Positions 1 through 10,990 of a DNA stretch of 64,000 nt are shown piece after piece. Source of the DNA: Mycolicibacterium arenosum (GTDB taxonomy: Bacteria; Actinomycetota; Actinomycetes; Mycobacteriales; Mycobacteriaceae); the NCBI RefSeq assembly GCF_024320865.1, contig NZ_JANDBD010000010.1, positions 186,001 through 250,000 of the forward strand, given 5' to 3'. A program made the translations under genes and the position numbers. Numbering within the stretch: the first letter of the stretch is position 1; the number at the start of each line of letters is the position of its first letter. The notes beneath the pieces were generated by a model. The model did no database searches. It worked only from the letters and a program-made list of their open reading frames with translations, and was not told where the DNA came from.

Positions 1-2
1 GG

Positions 3-434
3 GTGGCCGGACGCTCCGAAGTGGCCACCGGGCCGCTCAGCGATCAGGTCGACGGCCAGCCGCGCTCACAGGTGCTCACCGAGAACCTGACCGGCCAGGT
101 GGCGTCCGACGGCGGCCGGGTGTCGTTCACGACGCTGCGTGCCCTCTACACCGAGGCCGTCGCGAACTTCCGTGACGGCCAGGAGAACTCGGTGCTGGTG
201 ATCACCGCGGGGCCGCACACCGACCAGAGTCTGGACGGACCGGGACTGGAGGCCTTCATCAAGCAGACCTTCACCCCCGGCAAGCCCGTTGCGGTCAACG
301 TCATCGACTTCGGCGCGGACGCCGACCGCTCGACGTGGGAGGCCGTCGCGCAGTCGACGGGCGGTAGCTACCAGAACGTGCCGAGCTCGGCGGGACCCGA
401 ACTCGGCGCCGCGATTGCGACGACGCTCAGCTAG
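3..434 (+). CDS. C-terminal fragment of a VWA-domain protein (Rv1836c-like)
   Basis: Open reading frame running in from the left edge; the gene begins outside the window, so no start is proposed. The visible 143 residues look like the last half of a von Willebrand factor A fold: an ENSVLVITAGPHTDQ strand-loop, then a VNVIDFGADAD strand and a terminal helix. In M. tuberculosis the VWA membrane protein Rv1836c lies a few genes from gcvB in this relative orientation, which supports the assignment. Function is unknown; such proteins usually present a VWA domain outside the membrane. The MIDAS motif would lie upstream and cannot be checked. Confidence 0.6.
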   Translation: MAGRSEVATGPLSDQVDGQPRSQVLTENLTGQVASDGGRVSFTTLRALYTEAVANFRDGQENSVLVITAGPHTDQSLDGPGLEAFIKQTFTPGKPVAVNVIDFGADADRSTWEAVAQSTGGSYQNVPSSAGPELGAAIATTLS

Positions 435-513
435 CCACCGCAGGCCTGCGCGTAGCCTGTGAGAGTTGACCGAAACTCTTCTGCCCCTGCGGTTTCAGTA
501 GTCACAGCTCGCG

Positions 514-1738
514 GTGGCCGCCCTACTGTCGGCCGACGTCGACGCTGACACCCCTGCCGAGATCGCAGTCGCGCTCATCGACATCGAGACCGCATCCCGG
601 CGGGTGCCGATGGTCGGTTACACGATCCTGGCCCGCCTGCAACGCGAAGCCGTCCCGACCGATCACGGGGTGACCTCCTGGTGGAAGCTGCTCACGCTGA
701 ACTGCCGGATCAGCAAGGCGAGGCCAACAAACGCCTTACCCGCACCCAGCATCTGGCCCCGCACACAACGCTGCAGGGCGAGGTGTTGCCGTCGGAATGG
801 GAGCACACCGCCGCCGCCCACCGCGACGGTCTGATCGGCACGAACACGTCGAGGTGATCCGTAAGTTCTTCACCGCCCTGCCCGCACAGGTGGACTCGAT
901 CACCAAGGCTCAAGGCGAGAAGTCGTTGGCCGAGGCCGCCACCCAACTGGATAGCCGCGGATTGACCGTCGTCGCGATGCAGCTGCTGGCCCTGCGGCAC
1001 CCCGACGGCGACGAATCCGCCGACGCAGCCGCCAAGAAAGCCGGCCTCACCCTCGGACCGCAACAACCCGACGGCCTGAGCTACCTGCGCGGGTGGGCCG
1101 ACCCACCCCCGCCGCAGGCCGGACCCGTGCTGGACGGACAGTGGCGCACCAAATCCCAGTACGCCCACGACGCCTTCGAAACCGCCCTGGACCTGCTGCT
1201 GCGCTGCAACACCCTCGGCACCCTCAACGGCCTACCGACGACGGTCGTGGTGACCACCACGCTGCAGGAACTACAGGCCGGAGCGGGGTACGCCGTGACC
1301 GGCGGCGGGTCGCGACTGCCGATGCGGGATCTGATCGCGATGGCCGCCGACGCCCACCATTACCTCGCCGTGTTCGACGGGCACACCGGTCAAGCCCTGC
1401 ACCTCGGCCGCTCCCAACGCTGCGCCACCGGGGCCCAGAAGCTGATGCTGTTCGCCCGCGAACGCGGCTGCACCTGCCCCGGCTGCACCGTCGACTGGTA
1501 CCGCACCCAGGCCCACCACGCAGTCCTGGACTGGAAACGCGACGGCCAGACCAACATCGACGACCTGACTCTGGCGTGCGGCGCCGGTAATCAGATGATC
1601 GAGAACACCGGTTGGACCACCCGCCGCCGCCCCGACGGACGATTCGAATGGGTCGACCCCGGCACCGGCAGAGCTCACCTCAACGACCTGCACCACCCCG
1701 AACGCCTCCTCACACCGAAGGACGACGATCCCTTCTAG
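514..1738 (+). pseudogene. DUF222 / HNH endonuclease (13E12 repeat family), two frameshifts
   Basis: A 13E12-type protein of actinobacteria: N-terminal DUF222 region and a C-terminal HNH motif (CTCPGC, then AHHAVLDW and LTLACG). The coding frame changes twice. Near 720 the reading moves from RISKA into a frame giving EANKRL...GEVLPSEWEHTAAAHRDGLIG, and near 840 it moves again into EHVEVIRKFF. Each change is explained by one missing base. The N-terminus is also short for the family, and a stretch normally linking DUF222 to the HNH part is reduced. Most likely a decayed copy; sequencing error is the alternative. These genes are common, often multi-copy, and of unproven role. Confidence 0.75.
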
Positions 1739-1950
1739 CGCACCGAATACGGGATGCGACGGGGCGCGGCGCGGGCCGTGGCTTGAGTTCGATTCGCCGC
1801 TAGCGGGCTGGAGGTCCTGCGCGGATCAGTCGGCGCCGTTTCTGGCCGATCGGAACTGACGGAAGATGCTTCGCGTTTCGGAACGCCACCGGCGCAGCCA
1901 TCGGGAGCAACTTCGATCTGAGTCGACCGTCGTGCGCGAGCGTGCGCCCG

Positions 1951-1977
1951 ACGAGATCTCCGGCGTCGGAATCTCGT
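1951..1977. terminator. hairpin between convergent genes
   Basis: Arms ACGAGAT and ATCTCGT (7 bp) enclose a 13-nt loop, 20 bases past the gcvB stop codon and about 210 bases past the 13E12 remnant. No U-tract, which is common for mycobacterial terminators. The rest of 1739-1996 holds nothing I can assign. Confidence 0.35.
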
Positions 1978-1996
1978 CAGGCGCACACTCGGCGCA

Positions 1997-4855
<2,859 letters not shown>

Positions 4856-4884
4856 GTGGGGGACCTTCCTGGACGGAACCGCTG

Positions 4885-5110
4885 GCGGTCCTCCCCCTCT
4901 GTCGTCAGCCCGTTACCGGGTGCCTGAGAGATTCGGCTACCGCGGCGAACCGCGGCGGGCCTTTCCCCATGGGCGGGTGAGTCTGCACTCACCGCTTTCC
5001 AGAGGCATCGTTGGCCCGTGCGGTCCTGGGGCCTGAGAGGTTGACGGAGAGGTGTTGCTCCTTCGGCGTCCGTGGCTGGCGGCCACGGAACTCTCCCGCA
5101 CGGGAGGCGA
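4885..5110 (-). promoter_or_regulatory. tandem glycine riboswitch (two aptamers)
   Basis: On the minus strand two copies of the glycine-aptamer core are visible. Aptamer 1 begins with GGGAGAGTTCC (about 5100-5090), has CGCCGAAGGAGCAACACC-like sequence and ends in CTCTCAGGCC (about 5040-5030). Aptamer 2 ends in CTCTCAGGCACCC (about 4930-4918), followed by GACAGAGGGGGAGG just before gcvB. This arrangement is the known cooperative glycine sensor that switches on gcv genes. Exact ends are approximate. Confidence 0.9.
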
Positions 5111-5166
5111 TGCTTTGCCGATTCTACGCAGCGTCTTGCGAGCTCGCCGCTCAGGGCGCTGGAGTG

Positions 5167-5799
5167 TCAGCCGATCTTGCGGTCGCGGTGCTTGCGCCGC
5201 GAGGCGAGTTCGTCCTCGGGCGCGGTGATCGACTCGCCGCCGTCGGCCCGCTCGCCGGGGAAGTCCGCGATGGCGCCGGTCAGTTCCCGCATGGCACCCG
5301 AGACGGCGATGCCGAACACGCCCTGGCCACCCTGCAGGAGGTCGACGACCTCTTCGGCGGACGTGCACTCGTAGACGGTGGTGCCGTCGGAGAACAGCGT
5401 GATGTTGGCGAGGTCCTGAACGCCTCGCTGGCGCAGGTGGTCGACGGCGACGCGGATGTTGTGCAGCGAGATGCCGGTGTCCAGCAGCCGCTTGACGATC
5501 TTGAGGACCAGGATGTCCTTGAACGAGTACAGGCGCTGGCTGCCCGAGCCGGCGGCACCGCGAATCGACGGCACCACGAGCGAGGTTCGTGCCCAGTAGT
5601 CCAGCTGGCGGTAGGTGATGCCCGCGATCTGGCAGGCGCTCGGACCGCGGTAACCGACGAGTTCGTCGGGTACCGAGTCGTCGGGGAACAGACGACCCTG
5701 CACGGGTTCGCTGGGCGCCGGGGCTGGGGTCGGAGCGGGAGCGTCTGCTGGAGCCTCATCAGACAGATCCAACTGCTCTTGACGTGGAGTGTCGTCCAC
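5167..5799 (-). CDS. MerR-family transcriptional regulator (Rv1830-like)
   Basis: About 210 residues. The winged-helix MerR DNA-binding part runs from GYRGPSACQIAGITYRQLDY to the SFKDILVLKIVKRLLDTGIS helix, followed by a short dimerisation segment and a charged C-terminus; there is no obvious ligand domain. I chose GTG at 5799 (VDDTPRQEQLDL) because GAGAGG sits 7 nt upstream; an in-frame start at 5877 would add 26 unlikely residues. Orthologue position of Rv1830, a regulator reported to affect growth and recovery after drug stress. Lies between the DUF151 gene and gcvB. Confidence 0.88.
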   Translation of the reverse strand: MDDTPRQEQLDLSDEAPADAPAPTPAPAPSEPVQGRLFPDDSVPDELVGYRGPSACQIAGITYRQLDYWARTSLVVPSIRGAAGSGSQRLYSFKDILVLKIVKRLLDTGISLHNIRVAVDHLRQRGVQDLANITLFSDGTTVYECTSAEEVVDLLQGGQGVFGIAVSGAMRELTGAIADFPGERADGGESITAPEDELASRRKHRDRKIG

Positions 5800-6000
5800 C
5801 GTCCATCCTCTCGCCGAATCGAGCGCATTTGCCCGACGTCGAATGGGTTGAGCATACGCTTCGCGCTCAGCCCTCACTGGTCCGTCGTCATCAAAGTATG
5901 GCTGCCCCGATCGTGGATCGGCGAAACGCGCGCCGCGTGTCGACCACCATGGGTCAGTTGAGACGCATCCGTGATCAACGGACGGGCGACCCGTCCGCCG

Positions 6001-6495
6001 TCAGGTCGCCTTGAAATCGTCCGGCGAGACGCTGTCGAGGAACTCCTTGAACTTCTCGACCTCGTCTTCGCGGACGGCGCCCGTGGCCTCCTCGTCGTTC
6101 TCGTCGGGGATCAGCAGACCCGCCTCCGCGAGCACCGCCTCCTCGACGTAGATCGGGACCCCGACGCGCAGGGCGATCGCCACCGAGTCCGACGGTCGGG
6201 CCGACACGGTGATGTCCCGGTCGAACACCAGGTCCGCGTAGAACGTGCCCTCGCGAAGGTCGACGATGCGAACCTCCTTGAGCGAATGGCCAAGGGCGGC
6301 AATCAGATCTCTGATGAGGTCGTGGGTGAGCGGCCGCGTCGTCTCGACGCCCTGCTGCTCGAGAGCGATCGCGTTGGCCTCCGGCTGACCGATCCAGATC
6401 GGCAGGTAGCGGTCACCCTCGGACTCCCGGAGCAGCAGTACCGGCTGATTCTGAGGCTGCTCGATGCGAATCCCGACCACCCGAACTTCGCCCAT
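6001..6495 (-). CDS. DUF151 bifunctional nuclease-like protein (Rv1829-like)
   Basis: 164 residues, matching Rv1829. The family signature is clear: RLTH-like TRPLTHDLI, YADLVFDRD, and ARPSDSVAIALRVGVPIYV. Plant relatives have RNase/DNase activity; the bacterial role is unclear. The ATG at 6495 (MGEVRVVGIRI) has GGAGGG 9 nt upstream; the longer ORF start at 6522 has no such support. The IS605-type element ends about 56 bases upstream of this start, so its original upstream region has been replaced. Confidence 0.9.
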   Translation of the reverse strand: MGEVRVVGIRIEQPQNQPVLLLRESEGDRYLPIWIGQPEANAIALEQQGVETTRPLTHDLIRDLIAALGHSLKEVRIVDLREGTFYADLVFDRDITVSARPSDSVAIALRVGVPIYVEEAVLAEAGLLIPDENDEEATGAVREDEVEKFKEFLDSVSPDDFKAT

Positions 6496-6621
6496 CTGCG
6501 CCTGCCCTCCAGCACCGTCCACCCCGCTATGGGGCCTGCCGCGAGTCTAGGTTGTGTCCGAGAAAGATTCGAGGCGTGCTGTCCGGAATGTTGTCGGTGG
6601 CGTCTGGGACCGTGGTCGGTA

Positions 6622-8052
6622 ATGGCGCGGCACACTACGTTCCGATTCTGTCTCGATCCGACGGTTGAGCAGCGCGACGTGCTGGCCCGTCATGCCGGAG
6701 CATCGCGATTCGCGTTCAACCAGTGCCTGCGCATGGTGAAGATCGCGCTCAACGAGCGTCGGATTGACCCGGACACTCGGGTGCCGTGGTCGGGGTTCGA
6801 TCTGATCAACGTGTTCAACACGTGGAAGACCACCGAGGACGCCGGTCGGTTGTTCACTGTCGATGCGGCCGGCGCGGTCGAGGTAGCGGTGACCGGGCTT
6901 TCCTGGCGGCGTGACGTGTGTCAGCAAGTGTTTGAGGAGGCCGCTGTTGACCTCGGCGCAGGGTTGAAGGCGTGGTCGGAATCCCGCTCCTCTAAGCGGA
7001 AAGGCCGACGGATCGGTTTTCCCCGGTTCAAGAAGAAGACCGGCACCGTCCCGTCGTTCCGGCTGCGCAACAAGCACTCCAAGGGCCGACCGCCGACAAT
7101 CCGGGTCGGCGACGGTGACAGGTACCGCTCGGTCACGCTGCCCGGCATCGGGCAGGTCGCGGTGCACGACGACACCCGCCGTCTGCGTCGCATGGTCGCC
7201 AAGGGCCGCGCCAGAGTCCTGTTTGCCACGATCAGTTACCGCGGTGGGCGGTGGTGGTGTGCGGTAACTGTCGAGGCAGCCGACCTGCACTCAGCCCGAC
7301 AGCATCCGTCCCGTCCCGACGACCCCGGAGGATGGGTAGGGGTGGATCGCGGTCTGTCAGCGTTCCTTGTGGCGGCCACGGTCGACGGCGCCGAAGTCGC
7401 CCGCGTCACTAACGCACCCCGAGCCGTGTACGCCGGGCTCGCTCGACAGCGGCGGTTGGCGAACGCCATGTCGCGTAGACGGAAAGGATCACGGAATCGC
7501 AAGGAGGCGGCCGCCCGGTTGGGCCGCCACCATCGCCACGTCGCCGCCATCCGGCAAGACTTCCTGCACCGGATCTCGAATGAGTTGGTCAAGACCCACG
7601 ACCGGCTGGTCATCGAGGATCTGAACGTAATGGGCATGCTGACCAACCACCGGTTGGCGCGGGCGATCTCCGATGCCGGCTGGTCGGAGTTCGCCCGGAT
7701 GCTGAAGTACAAACAGGCGTGGCGCGGCGGACAGGTGATCGACGCCGACCGCTGGTACCCCTCGACACGACTGTGCCCCGAGTGCGGCACCGTGAACCGC
7801 GCGATGACGTTGGCGGACCGAGTGTTCACCTGCCCGTGCGGGCACGCCGCCGACAGGGACACCAATGCAGCGGTGAACCTAGCCCGGTGGGGCCGCACCA
7901 ACCATGAGATCCTTCATCGATCCCCGGACCCCCGAGCAGGAGGCCGGGCCACCAATGCCCGCCGACGAGACGGCACTGACCAGCACCCCCGTGTTGGTGA
8001 AACCAGCTCGGATGACGCGGGAACCGATGTTCCGACCGCACCCGCAGCCTGA
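6622..8052 (+). CDS. tnpB: RNA-guided nuclease TnpB (IS605 OrfB family)
   Basis: 476 residues from ATG 6622 (MARHTTFRFCLDPT), the usual TnpB N-terminus; the open frame extends upstream to 5971 but that part is antisense to the DUF151 gene. All three RuvC acidic positions are present: GVDRGL (about D242), VIEDLN (about E332) and DRDTNAA (about D413). A zinc-finger motif CPECG...CPCG lies between the last two, the second pair one residue short of the usual CxxC. TnpB proteins cut DNA using an RNA from the element's right end and help retain the element. The set of motifs suggests an active enzyme. Confidence 0.93.
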   Translation: MARHTTFRFCLDPTVEQRDVLARHAGASRFAFNQCLRMVKIALNERRIDPDTRVPWSGFDLINVFNTWKTTEDAGRLFTVDAAGAVEVAVTGLSWRRDVCQQVFEEAAVDLGAGLKAWSESRSSKRKGRRIGFPRFKKKTGTVPSFRLRNKHSKGRPPTIRVGDGDRYRSVTLPGIGQVAVHDDTRRLRRMVAKGRARVLFATISYRGGRWWCAVTVEAADLHSARQHPSRPDDPGGWVGVDRGLSAFLVAATVDGAEVARVTNAPRAVYAGLARQRRLANAMSRRRKGSRNRKEAAARLGRHHRHVAAIRQDFLHRISNELVKTHDRLVIEDLNVMGMLTNHRLARAISDAGWSEFARMLKYKQAWRGGQVIDADRWYPSTRLCPECGTVNRAMTLADRVFTCPCGHAADRDTNAAVNLARWGRTNHEILHRSPDPRAGGRATNARRRDGTDQHPRVGETSSDDAGTDVPTAPAA

Positions 8053-8109
8053 ACCACCGGACGCCCGAGAAGGGCGGTGCCCAAAGACTCAACCGAGTTC
8101 GTCGGACAC
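7950..8109 (+). ncRNA. putative omega (right-end) RNA of the tnpB element
   Basis: TnpB guide RNAs start inside the tnpB 3' end and continue over the element's right end, with the guide read from flanking DNA. Here the 3' part of tnpB and the right-end hairpins (8062-8076, 8086-8099) form the expected scaffold region. The guide would begin after about 8109 and match the end of the MerR gene. Position by family knowledge; the 5' end is a guess. Confidence 0.4.
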
Positions 8110-8119
8110 GCTTCAGTCC

Positions 8120-8863
8120 TCACCTGTCCAGTACGTCGCGCACAGCGGACTTGATCAGCGACGTGTGCAACGTGATCGCCAACGCCGCGACTTCACGCGC
8201 CAGGTCGTCGGCACGGTCACGCGCACCGGCCTTGTCCGCCTTGACGACCGGACCCGCGATCTGCGCGATGAGGTCGGACTGCCGGTCGGCGGCCGACCGG
8301 AACGCCCGCAGGTGCCGCGGCTCGACGCCGTACTCCTCGAGTGCTTGCGCGCACTGCGCCGTCACCACCGAGTGCTCGTCGAAGAACCCCGCGGGCCCCG
8401 GCTTGATGATGCCCGCCTTCACCAGGGCGGTCAGCAGGTCGTTGCTGACACCCGAACGGGCCAGCAGGTCCTCCCGGCTCAGCCGCACCTGCGCGGGCGC
8501 GAGCGCGGCGGTGTCGCGCGCCCCGGACGCGTCGTCCGACCGATCGACCGGAACGAGCCGGGGCACGGCGTACGCCGAGCTCGATTCCGGCAGTTCGCCG
8601 TCGGGGTGCGCGTCCAGTTGCGCCTTGATGACCTTCAGCGGCAGGTACTGGTCCCGCTGCGCGGTCAACACGAAGCGCAGTCGAGCGCAGTCGTATGCGG
8701 TGAACCGGCGGTACCCCGATGCCGTGCGCTCGGGCGTCACGAGCCCTTCGGCCTCCAAGAAGCGGATCTTGGAGATCGTGACGTCCGGGAAGTCGGGTCG
8801 GAGCATTTCCAGCACCGCTCCGATGGACATCCCGGCGAGCGCAGGGGTGTCGGGGGCGGTCAT
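8120..8863 (-). CDS. MerR-family transcriptional regulator (Rv1828-like)
   Basis: 247 residues. N-terminal MerR winged helix: MSIGAVLEMLRPDFPDVTISKIRFLEAEGLVTPERTASGYRRF region, then DCARLRFVLTAQRDQYLPLKVI. The C-terminal part (SREDLLARSGVSNDLL...) is a second helical bundle typical of this actinobacterial subfamily. It starts 3 nt after the garA stop, so gcvH-garA-MerR is probably one transcript. Its stop lies about 10 bases from the IS605-type right end, so it is intact but its downstream neighbour has been moved away. Confidence 0.93.
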   Translation of the reverse strand: MTAPDTPALAGMSIGAVLEMLRPDFPDVTISKIRFLEAEGLVTPERTASGYRRFTAYDCARLRFVLTAQRDQYLPLKVIKAQLDAHPDGELPESSSAYAVPRLVPVDRSDDASGARDTAALAPAQVRLSREDLLARSGVSNDLLTALVKAGIIKPGPAGFFDEHSVVTAQCAQALEEYGVEPRHLRAFRSAADRQSDLIAQIAGPVVKADKAGARDRADDLAREVAALAITLHTSLIKSAVRDVLDR

Positions 8864-8866
8864 CGC

Positions 8867-9331
8867 CTACCCCGGCGACCCGTCATCGGATTTCGGGCCG
8901 GTGAGGAACACCAGCCGGAACTTGCCGATCTGAACCTCGTCACCGTTGGCGAGCACCGCGGAGTCCACGGGCTCGCGGTTCACGTAGGTGCCGTTGAGGC
9001 TGCCGACGTCGACGACCTGGAACTCCGCCGCCTCGAGCCGGAACTCCGCGTGCCGACGGCTCACGGTCACGTCGTCGAGGAAGATGTCGCTGTCGGGATG
9101 TCGGCCCGCCGAGGTCCGCGGCTGGTCGAGCAGGAAGCGCGACCCGGCGTTCGGGCCCCGCTTCACGACCAGTAGCGCCGACCCGGCCGGCAGGCCCTCG
9201 ACTCCCGATACCGCTTGCTCGGACCCCGCCGCGGGCGGCGCGTCGAGTTCGTTGAGGAAGTCGGAGCGGAAGACCGAGGTGGTTTCCACCGTGACGTCCT
9301 CATCTGCTCCCGAAGTGGTGTTATCCGTCAC
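8867..9331 (-). CDS. garA: FHA-domain metabolic regulator GarA
   Basis: 154 residues from GTG 9331 (GAGGAG 6 nt upstream); the longer frame to 9412 is not supported. N-terminal phosphorylation motif VETTSVF (T17/T18, the PknB/PknG sites in the family), then an FHA domain with SAGRHPDSDIFLDDVTVSRRH and DVGSLNGTYVN. Unphosphorylated GarA binds and restrains 2-oxoglutarate decarboxylase and glutamate dehydrogenase; phosphorylation makes it fold on itself. Orthologue of Rv1827, in its conserved place after gcvH. Confidence 0.97.
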   Translation of the reverse strand: MTDNTTSGADEDVTVETTSVFRSDFLNELDAPPAAGSEQAVSGVEGLPAGSALLVVKRGPNAGSRFLLDQPRTSAGRHPDSDIFLDDVTVSRRHAEFRLEAAEFQVVDVGSLNGTYVNREPVDSAVLANGDEVQIGKFRLVFLTGPKSDDGSPG

Positions 9332-9460
9332 CCGCTGCTCCTCACTGGCTGCTGTGGCGATGTGTGTTGGCCGATCCGGCGACGCGGTCGCGACCGGCTT
9401 GCGTCTCCCCACGACCGTACCGCGACCCGTATCGCGGTGTGTCGAGCACCGCCGTAATTG

Positions 9461-9856
9461 TCATTCCGCCACGGTGCCACGGTAGCCGTCGGCGTCCAGC
9501 AGGTCCGCCAGGCCGTCCTCCACCGCCGCGGCGTCGACCTGGAGGTCGATCAGCCAGCCCGCGCCGTACGGATCGGAGTTGACCAGCTCCGGCGAATCCG
9601 TCAGATCTCCGTTGACCGCAACGACTTTCGCGGTGATCGGCGAGTACAGGTCGGACGTCGACTTCGTGGATTCGACGTTGCCGAACTCGCCGCCCGCGGT
9701 GACCTCGGTGCCCACCTCGGGCAGGTCGACGTACACCACATCGCCGAGCGCCGACTGCGCGTAGTCGGTGATGCCGACACGCACCGTGTCGTCGCCGGTC
9801 CGCCGTACCCATTCGTGGTCCTGGGTGTACTTCAGGTCGGCTGGGATCTCGCTCAC
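9461..9856 (-). CDS. gcvH: glycine cleavage system H protein
   Basis: 131 residues with the lipoyl-attachment site GNVESTKSTSDLY (lysine about K65), followed by the second half of the biotinyl-lipoyl fold. It carries the aminomethyl group between the P, T and L proteins of glycine cleavage. GTG start at 9856 with GAGGAG 4 nt upstream. Encoded 26 nt after the DUF881 gene and upstream of garA on the same strand. The P protein is in this window; T and L genes are not. Confidence 0.97.
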   Translation of the reverse strand: MSEIPADLKYTQDHEWVRRTGDDTVRVGITDYAQSALGDVVYVDLPEVGTEVTAGGEFGNVESTKSTSDLYSPITAKVVAVNGDLTDSPELVNSDPYGAGWLIDLQVDAAAVEDGLADLLDADGYRGTVAE

Positions 9857-9881
9857 GGAACTCCTCGGGGCTATCGCGCGG

Positions 9882-10661
9882 TCATTTGACTGGCTGAGCG
9901 TATTGGCGCGGTTTCGGTTGCCGCAAGGCGGTCACCTCGACGGTCTGGTCCTGGGCAACGGTCATGCTGCCGCCGACGCGTTCGACGCTGTCCATGGCAC
10001 CGCCGGGGATGTTCATCGCCGCTGCCAGCGTCGCTGGATCCCCAATCGCCAGAATCGAATACGGCGGGCTCATCGTCGTTCCGTCGATCACCAGCGCGCC
10101 GGGGCCGCCGACCACCCAGGTGTCCACACCGACCCGCACGGCCTGCCCGCCGGAACTGATCTGCATGGCCTCGGCCCCCGCCGCCCGCAGTTCGTTGACG
10201 ACGTCCAGCATGGTCTCGGCAGACACTCCAGCCGCGGTGTCGTCGATGGTCACGACGACACCCGGCCCGGTCGCGGCGACCGTGCCGATCAGGATCGACA
10301 GCGCCGCCAACCGCGAGCGGGCGTTCTCGATCGCCGCCTGATCGTCGCTGCCGGACGTCCGCAGGGCGTCCAGCGTGCGCTGCAGGTCGGCGATCTCGGT
10401 GTTCAGCGCGGCCTCGCGCTGCTGCAGCGAGTCCAGCAGGACGAGCAGGTCGGCGGGCCTGGCGGTTTCCAGCGAGTCGCCGGACTCCGTCTGGCGGACT
10501 TGTGTGACGATCGCCATGCCGAGCAGGACCAGCAGCACCACCGCGAGCGCACCGAACGCCAGTCGGGTACGGCCCCGGCGGGCGATCCCGGTGAGGTTTC
10601 GCGACGGCGCGTCGGGCGGTAGCTCGTGGCGGCCGTGGGGCTCCTGCTCGTTCACCGTCAC
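9882..10661 (-). CDS. DUF881 membrane protein (Rv1825-like)
   Basis: 259 residues: cytoplasmic N-terminus, one membrane helix (about 34-54, LAFGALAVVLLVLLGMAIV), a coiled-coil stretch (LLDSLQQREAALNTEIADLQRTLDAL), and an extracytoplasmic DUF881 domain (GPGVVVTIDD...ELRAAGAEAMQI). Resembles division-associated proteins with a FtsB-like coil; the true role is unproven. Its start overlaps the stop of the small basic protein gene by 4 nt. One of two DUF881 genes flanking that small protein. Confidence 0.88.
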   Translation of the reverse strand: MTVNEQEPHGRHELPPDAPSRNLTGIARRGRTRLAFGALAVVLLVLLGMAIVTQVRQTESGDSLETARPADLLVLLDSLQQREAALNTEIADLQRTLDALRTSGSDDQAAIENARSRLAALSILIGTVAATGPGVVVTIDDTAAGVSAETMLDVVNELRAAGAEAMQISSGGQAVRVGVDTWVVGGPGALVIDGTTMSPPYSILAIGDPATLAAAMNIPGGAMDSVERVGGSMTVAQDQTVEVTALRQPKPRQYAQPVK

Positions 10662-10990
10662 GCTCCGAACAACCGGCGGCGCAGTGCCGCCGCGTTGCCG
10701 AAGATCCTGATCCCGAGCACCACGATGATCGCCGTCGAGAGCTGGGTTCCGACACCCAGTTGATCGCCCAGGTACACGATCAGCGCCGCGACGAGCACGT
10801 TGAACACGAACGAGACGACGAAGACCTTGGAGTCGAAGATGCGCTCGAGGTAGGCCCGCAGACCGCCGAAGACCGCGTCGAGTGCGGCCACGACCGCGAT
10901 CGGCAGGTACGGCTGCACGAACTCCGGGACGCTGGGGTGGAACACCAGTCCCAGCACGATGCCGATGACGAGAGCGACGATTCCGATCAC
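10658..10990 (-). CDS. small basic membrane protein, DUF1290 (Rv1824-like)
   Basis: 110 residues with three hydrophobic segments (IGIVALVIGIVLGLVF, IAVVAALDAVFGGL, VSFVFNVLVAALIVYLG) and the family signature DAVFGGLRAYLERIFDSKVF. Homologous to the small basic protein that sits with DUF881 genes near division genes in Gram-positives. GTG start at 10990 overlaps the upstream stop by 4 nt (GTGA), so translation is coupled. Function unknown. Confidence 0.88.
   Translation of the reverse strand: MIGIVALVIGIVLGLVFHPSVPEFVQPYLPIAVVAALDAVFGGLRAYLERIFDSKVFVVSFVFNVLVAALIVYLGDQLGVGTQLSTAIIVVLGIRIFGNAAALRRRLFGA

Larger units (their letters stand above)
6554..8109 (+). mobile_element. IS605/IS1341-type element carrying only tnpB
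   Basis: The neighbours on both sides belong to one conserved gene string (Rv1828 and Rv1829 orthologues), so the tnpB segment between them is an insertion. GTGTCCGA at 6554-6561 is matched by its inverse TCGGACAC at 8102-8109, and the right end has two small hairpins (CGCCC/GGGCG at 8062-8076 and ACTC/GAGT at 8087-8098), as expected for subterminal hairpins of this family. No TnpA transposase is present, so movement would need one in trans. Ends are provisional, since these elements make no target duplication. Confidence 0.65.

Noticed and set aside
5971..6621. N-terminal extension of tnpB
   Set aside because: Antisense to the DUF151 gene and not TnpB-like; the family start is at 6622.
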